Source of the DNA: Armatimonadota bacterium
Lineage (GTDB): Bacteria > Armatimonadota > Fimbriimonadia > Fimbriimonadales > ATM1
Reading direction: 5' to 3'
NCBI GenBank assembly: GCA_003695835.1
Contig: RFHN01000254.1
Location: 1-5,204 of the forward strand
DNA length: 5,204 nt
The translations under genes were made by a program, and so were the position numbers. A model generated the notes under the pieces. That model ran no database searches and was not told the origin of the DNA. It worked only from the letters and a program-made list of their open reading frames with translations. Position 1 is the first letter of the stretch. Each line of letters opens with the position of its first letter. Of this stretch, positions 4,618 through 5,204 are shown in pieces.

Positions 4618-5204
4618 GCTCGGGTGAGGAACTTCTGAACGATCTCGAGGCGGCGGCTGAGTCGCTGCAAGATGCGGCTGCCGTGCTGCAGGTCAAGCTG
4701 CCCAAGCTGCGAAAGGCGTTCGAAAAGAGCGCCCAGGCGGCCGAAGAGCTTCACGCGGTGCAGCAGAACCTGGAGGCGCTCGAAGCGCGACTCGAGAAAT
4801 ACACTCACGCTCTTGCGGAATTGGAGTCCTGCGTTCTGGATTCGCTCCAAGACGCTCAGGCATTCCTGCACGATCACACGATCCCAGTGGCGGAACGGGA
4901 GCGCCTGCTCGATCTGGTACGCAAGATCTTCCGACCGCTCGAGCGCGCGGGATTCCAGCTCATCATCCCTTCGCTGGGCGACCGCCTCGACGACGAGGTT
5001 CACGCCGTCAAGGGCAGGGCGCGAAGCGCTCTCGGCGCCGACCAGGTCGCGGACATCGTTGCTTGGGGTTACAGCTTCCCGAGCGGTGCGACAAAGAAGG
5101 CGGAGGTCCTCGTCGGCGACGGATCGGTCGTCGAACAGCCTCCCGCTCCCGACACCGAACCTGCTGAGCCGACGCCGAAGGAGGGTATCGCCATGGTGCT
5201 GGAT
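4614..5204 (+). CDS. grpE: GrpE-like nucleotide exchange factor (partial, runs off right edge)
   Basis: 197 codons are open to the window end. Residues 4-75 are a long heptad-rich coiled coil (ELLNDLEAAAESLQDAA... LEALEARLEKY), as in the GrpE dimerisation helix. LESCVLDSLQDAQAFL (70-85) corresponds to the conserved '...vlDnLerAl' segment. Residues 99-168 follow the GrpE C-terminal beta domain: RKIFRPLERAGFQLIIPSLGDRLDDEVHAV, then DQVADIVAWGYSFPSGATKKAEVLV, matching 'lekfGve.i...g..fDp..HeAv ... v..v...GY...gr.iR.A.V.V'. GrpE opens the Hsp70 (DnaK) nucleotide site to release ADP. Here the sequence is divergent and it does not stop after the beta domain but goes on with a Pro/Glu/Ala-rich tail (170-190). 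The ATG overlaps the carboxypeptidase stop (ATGA). Function as a true DnaK partner is inferred from family similarity recalled by eye. Confidence 0.72.
   Translation, partial: MSSGEELLNDLEAAAESLQDAAAVLQVKLPKLRKAFEKSAQAAEELHAVQQNLEALEARLEKYTHALAELESCVLDSLQDAQAFLHDHTIPVAERERLLDLVRKIFRPLERAGFQLIIPSLGDRLDDEVHAVKGRARSALGADQVADIVAWGYSFPSGATKKAEVLVGDGSVVEQPPAPDTEPAEPTPKEGIAMVLD
5178..5195 (+). promoter_or_regulatory. Strong Shine-Dalgarno plus ATG inside (in frame with) the GrpE-like gene
   Basis: AAGGAGG (5178-5184) is followed after 8 nt by ATG at 5193. This ATG is in frame with the GrpE-like reading frame (its codon 194), and no stop lies between. It could be an internal start for a downstream protein beginning MVLD, or simply chance in the codons for Pro-Lys-Glu-Gly. 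The window ends four codons later. Confidence 0.35.

Noticed and set aside
4593..5003. Open frame of 136 codons on the minus strand opposite the GrpE-like gene
   Set aside because: The plus-strand frame is open throughout, coupled to the gene before it and matches GrpE; the minus frame shows no domain.
1..5204. CRISPR arrays, insertion sequences, attachment sites at the tRNA, toxin-antitoxin or defence genes
   Set aside because: None seen: no spaced direct repeats, no transposase or integrase, no copy of the tRNA 3' end elsewhere in the window, and every gene belongs to a housekeeping-type family.

Overview
The window is bacterial, moderately GC-rich (about 60% by eye) and densely coded. It looks like ordinary chromosome rather than a mobile region: there is no transposase, integrase, phage gene or CRISPR array. 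The phylum is not certain. Several starts lack a Shine-Dalgarno site and have a TAnnnT box 6-10 nt before the ATG, the tRNA encodes its own CCA, and the gene set is generic. A deep-branching Gram-negative or diderm phylum such as Armatimonadota (Fimbriimonadia) or a relative would fit, but this is a guess from general impression.

Left part, minus strand (1-1523): reading leftwards there is a complete tRNA-Ser(GCU) with encoded CCA. Then, 12 nt later, comes an exported lytic transglycosylase with a C-terminal SLT domain and an unusual beta-rich N-terminal domain. Then, 7 nt later, comes the N-terminal part of a heavy-metal P-type ATPase, which runs off the left edge after two HMA-type metal-binding domains. 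The three may share one transcript.

Middle (1524-3105): a 195-nt divergent spacer holds the tRNA -10 box, a short 9-bp tandem repeat and a cluster of GGGAAY motifs that could include an autoregulated ECF promoter. The plus strand then has a two-gene cassette: an ECF sigma factor of SigR-like appearance and, overlapping it by ATGA, a single-pass membrane anti-sigma factor without the zinc motif. A strong intrinsic terminator ends this unit.

Right part (3106-5204): a complete M32 (Taq-type) metallocarboxypeptidase overlaps by ATGA a GrpE-like nucleotide exchange factor that is still open at the right edge. The pairing suggests a small protein-quality-control unit (Hsp70 co-chaperone plus peptide recycling), possibly continuing into an Hsp70/DnaJ gene outside the window.

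I see no clearly new multi-gene system. The most useful second looks are the leaderless-type starts, the tRNA-to-mRNA linkage, the sigma/anti-sigma pair with an extracytoplasmic cysteine-containing sensor domain, the domain fused to the transglycosylase, and the in-frame Shine-Dalgarno plus ATG at the far right edge.
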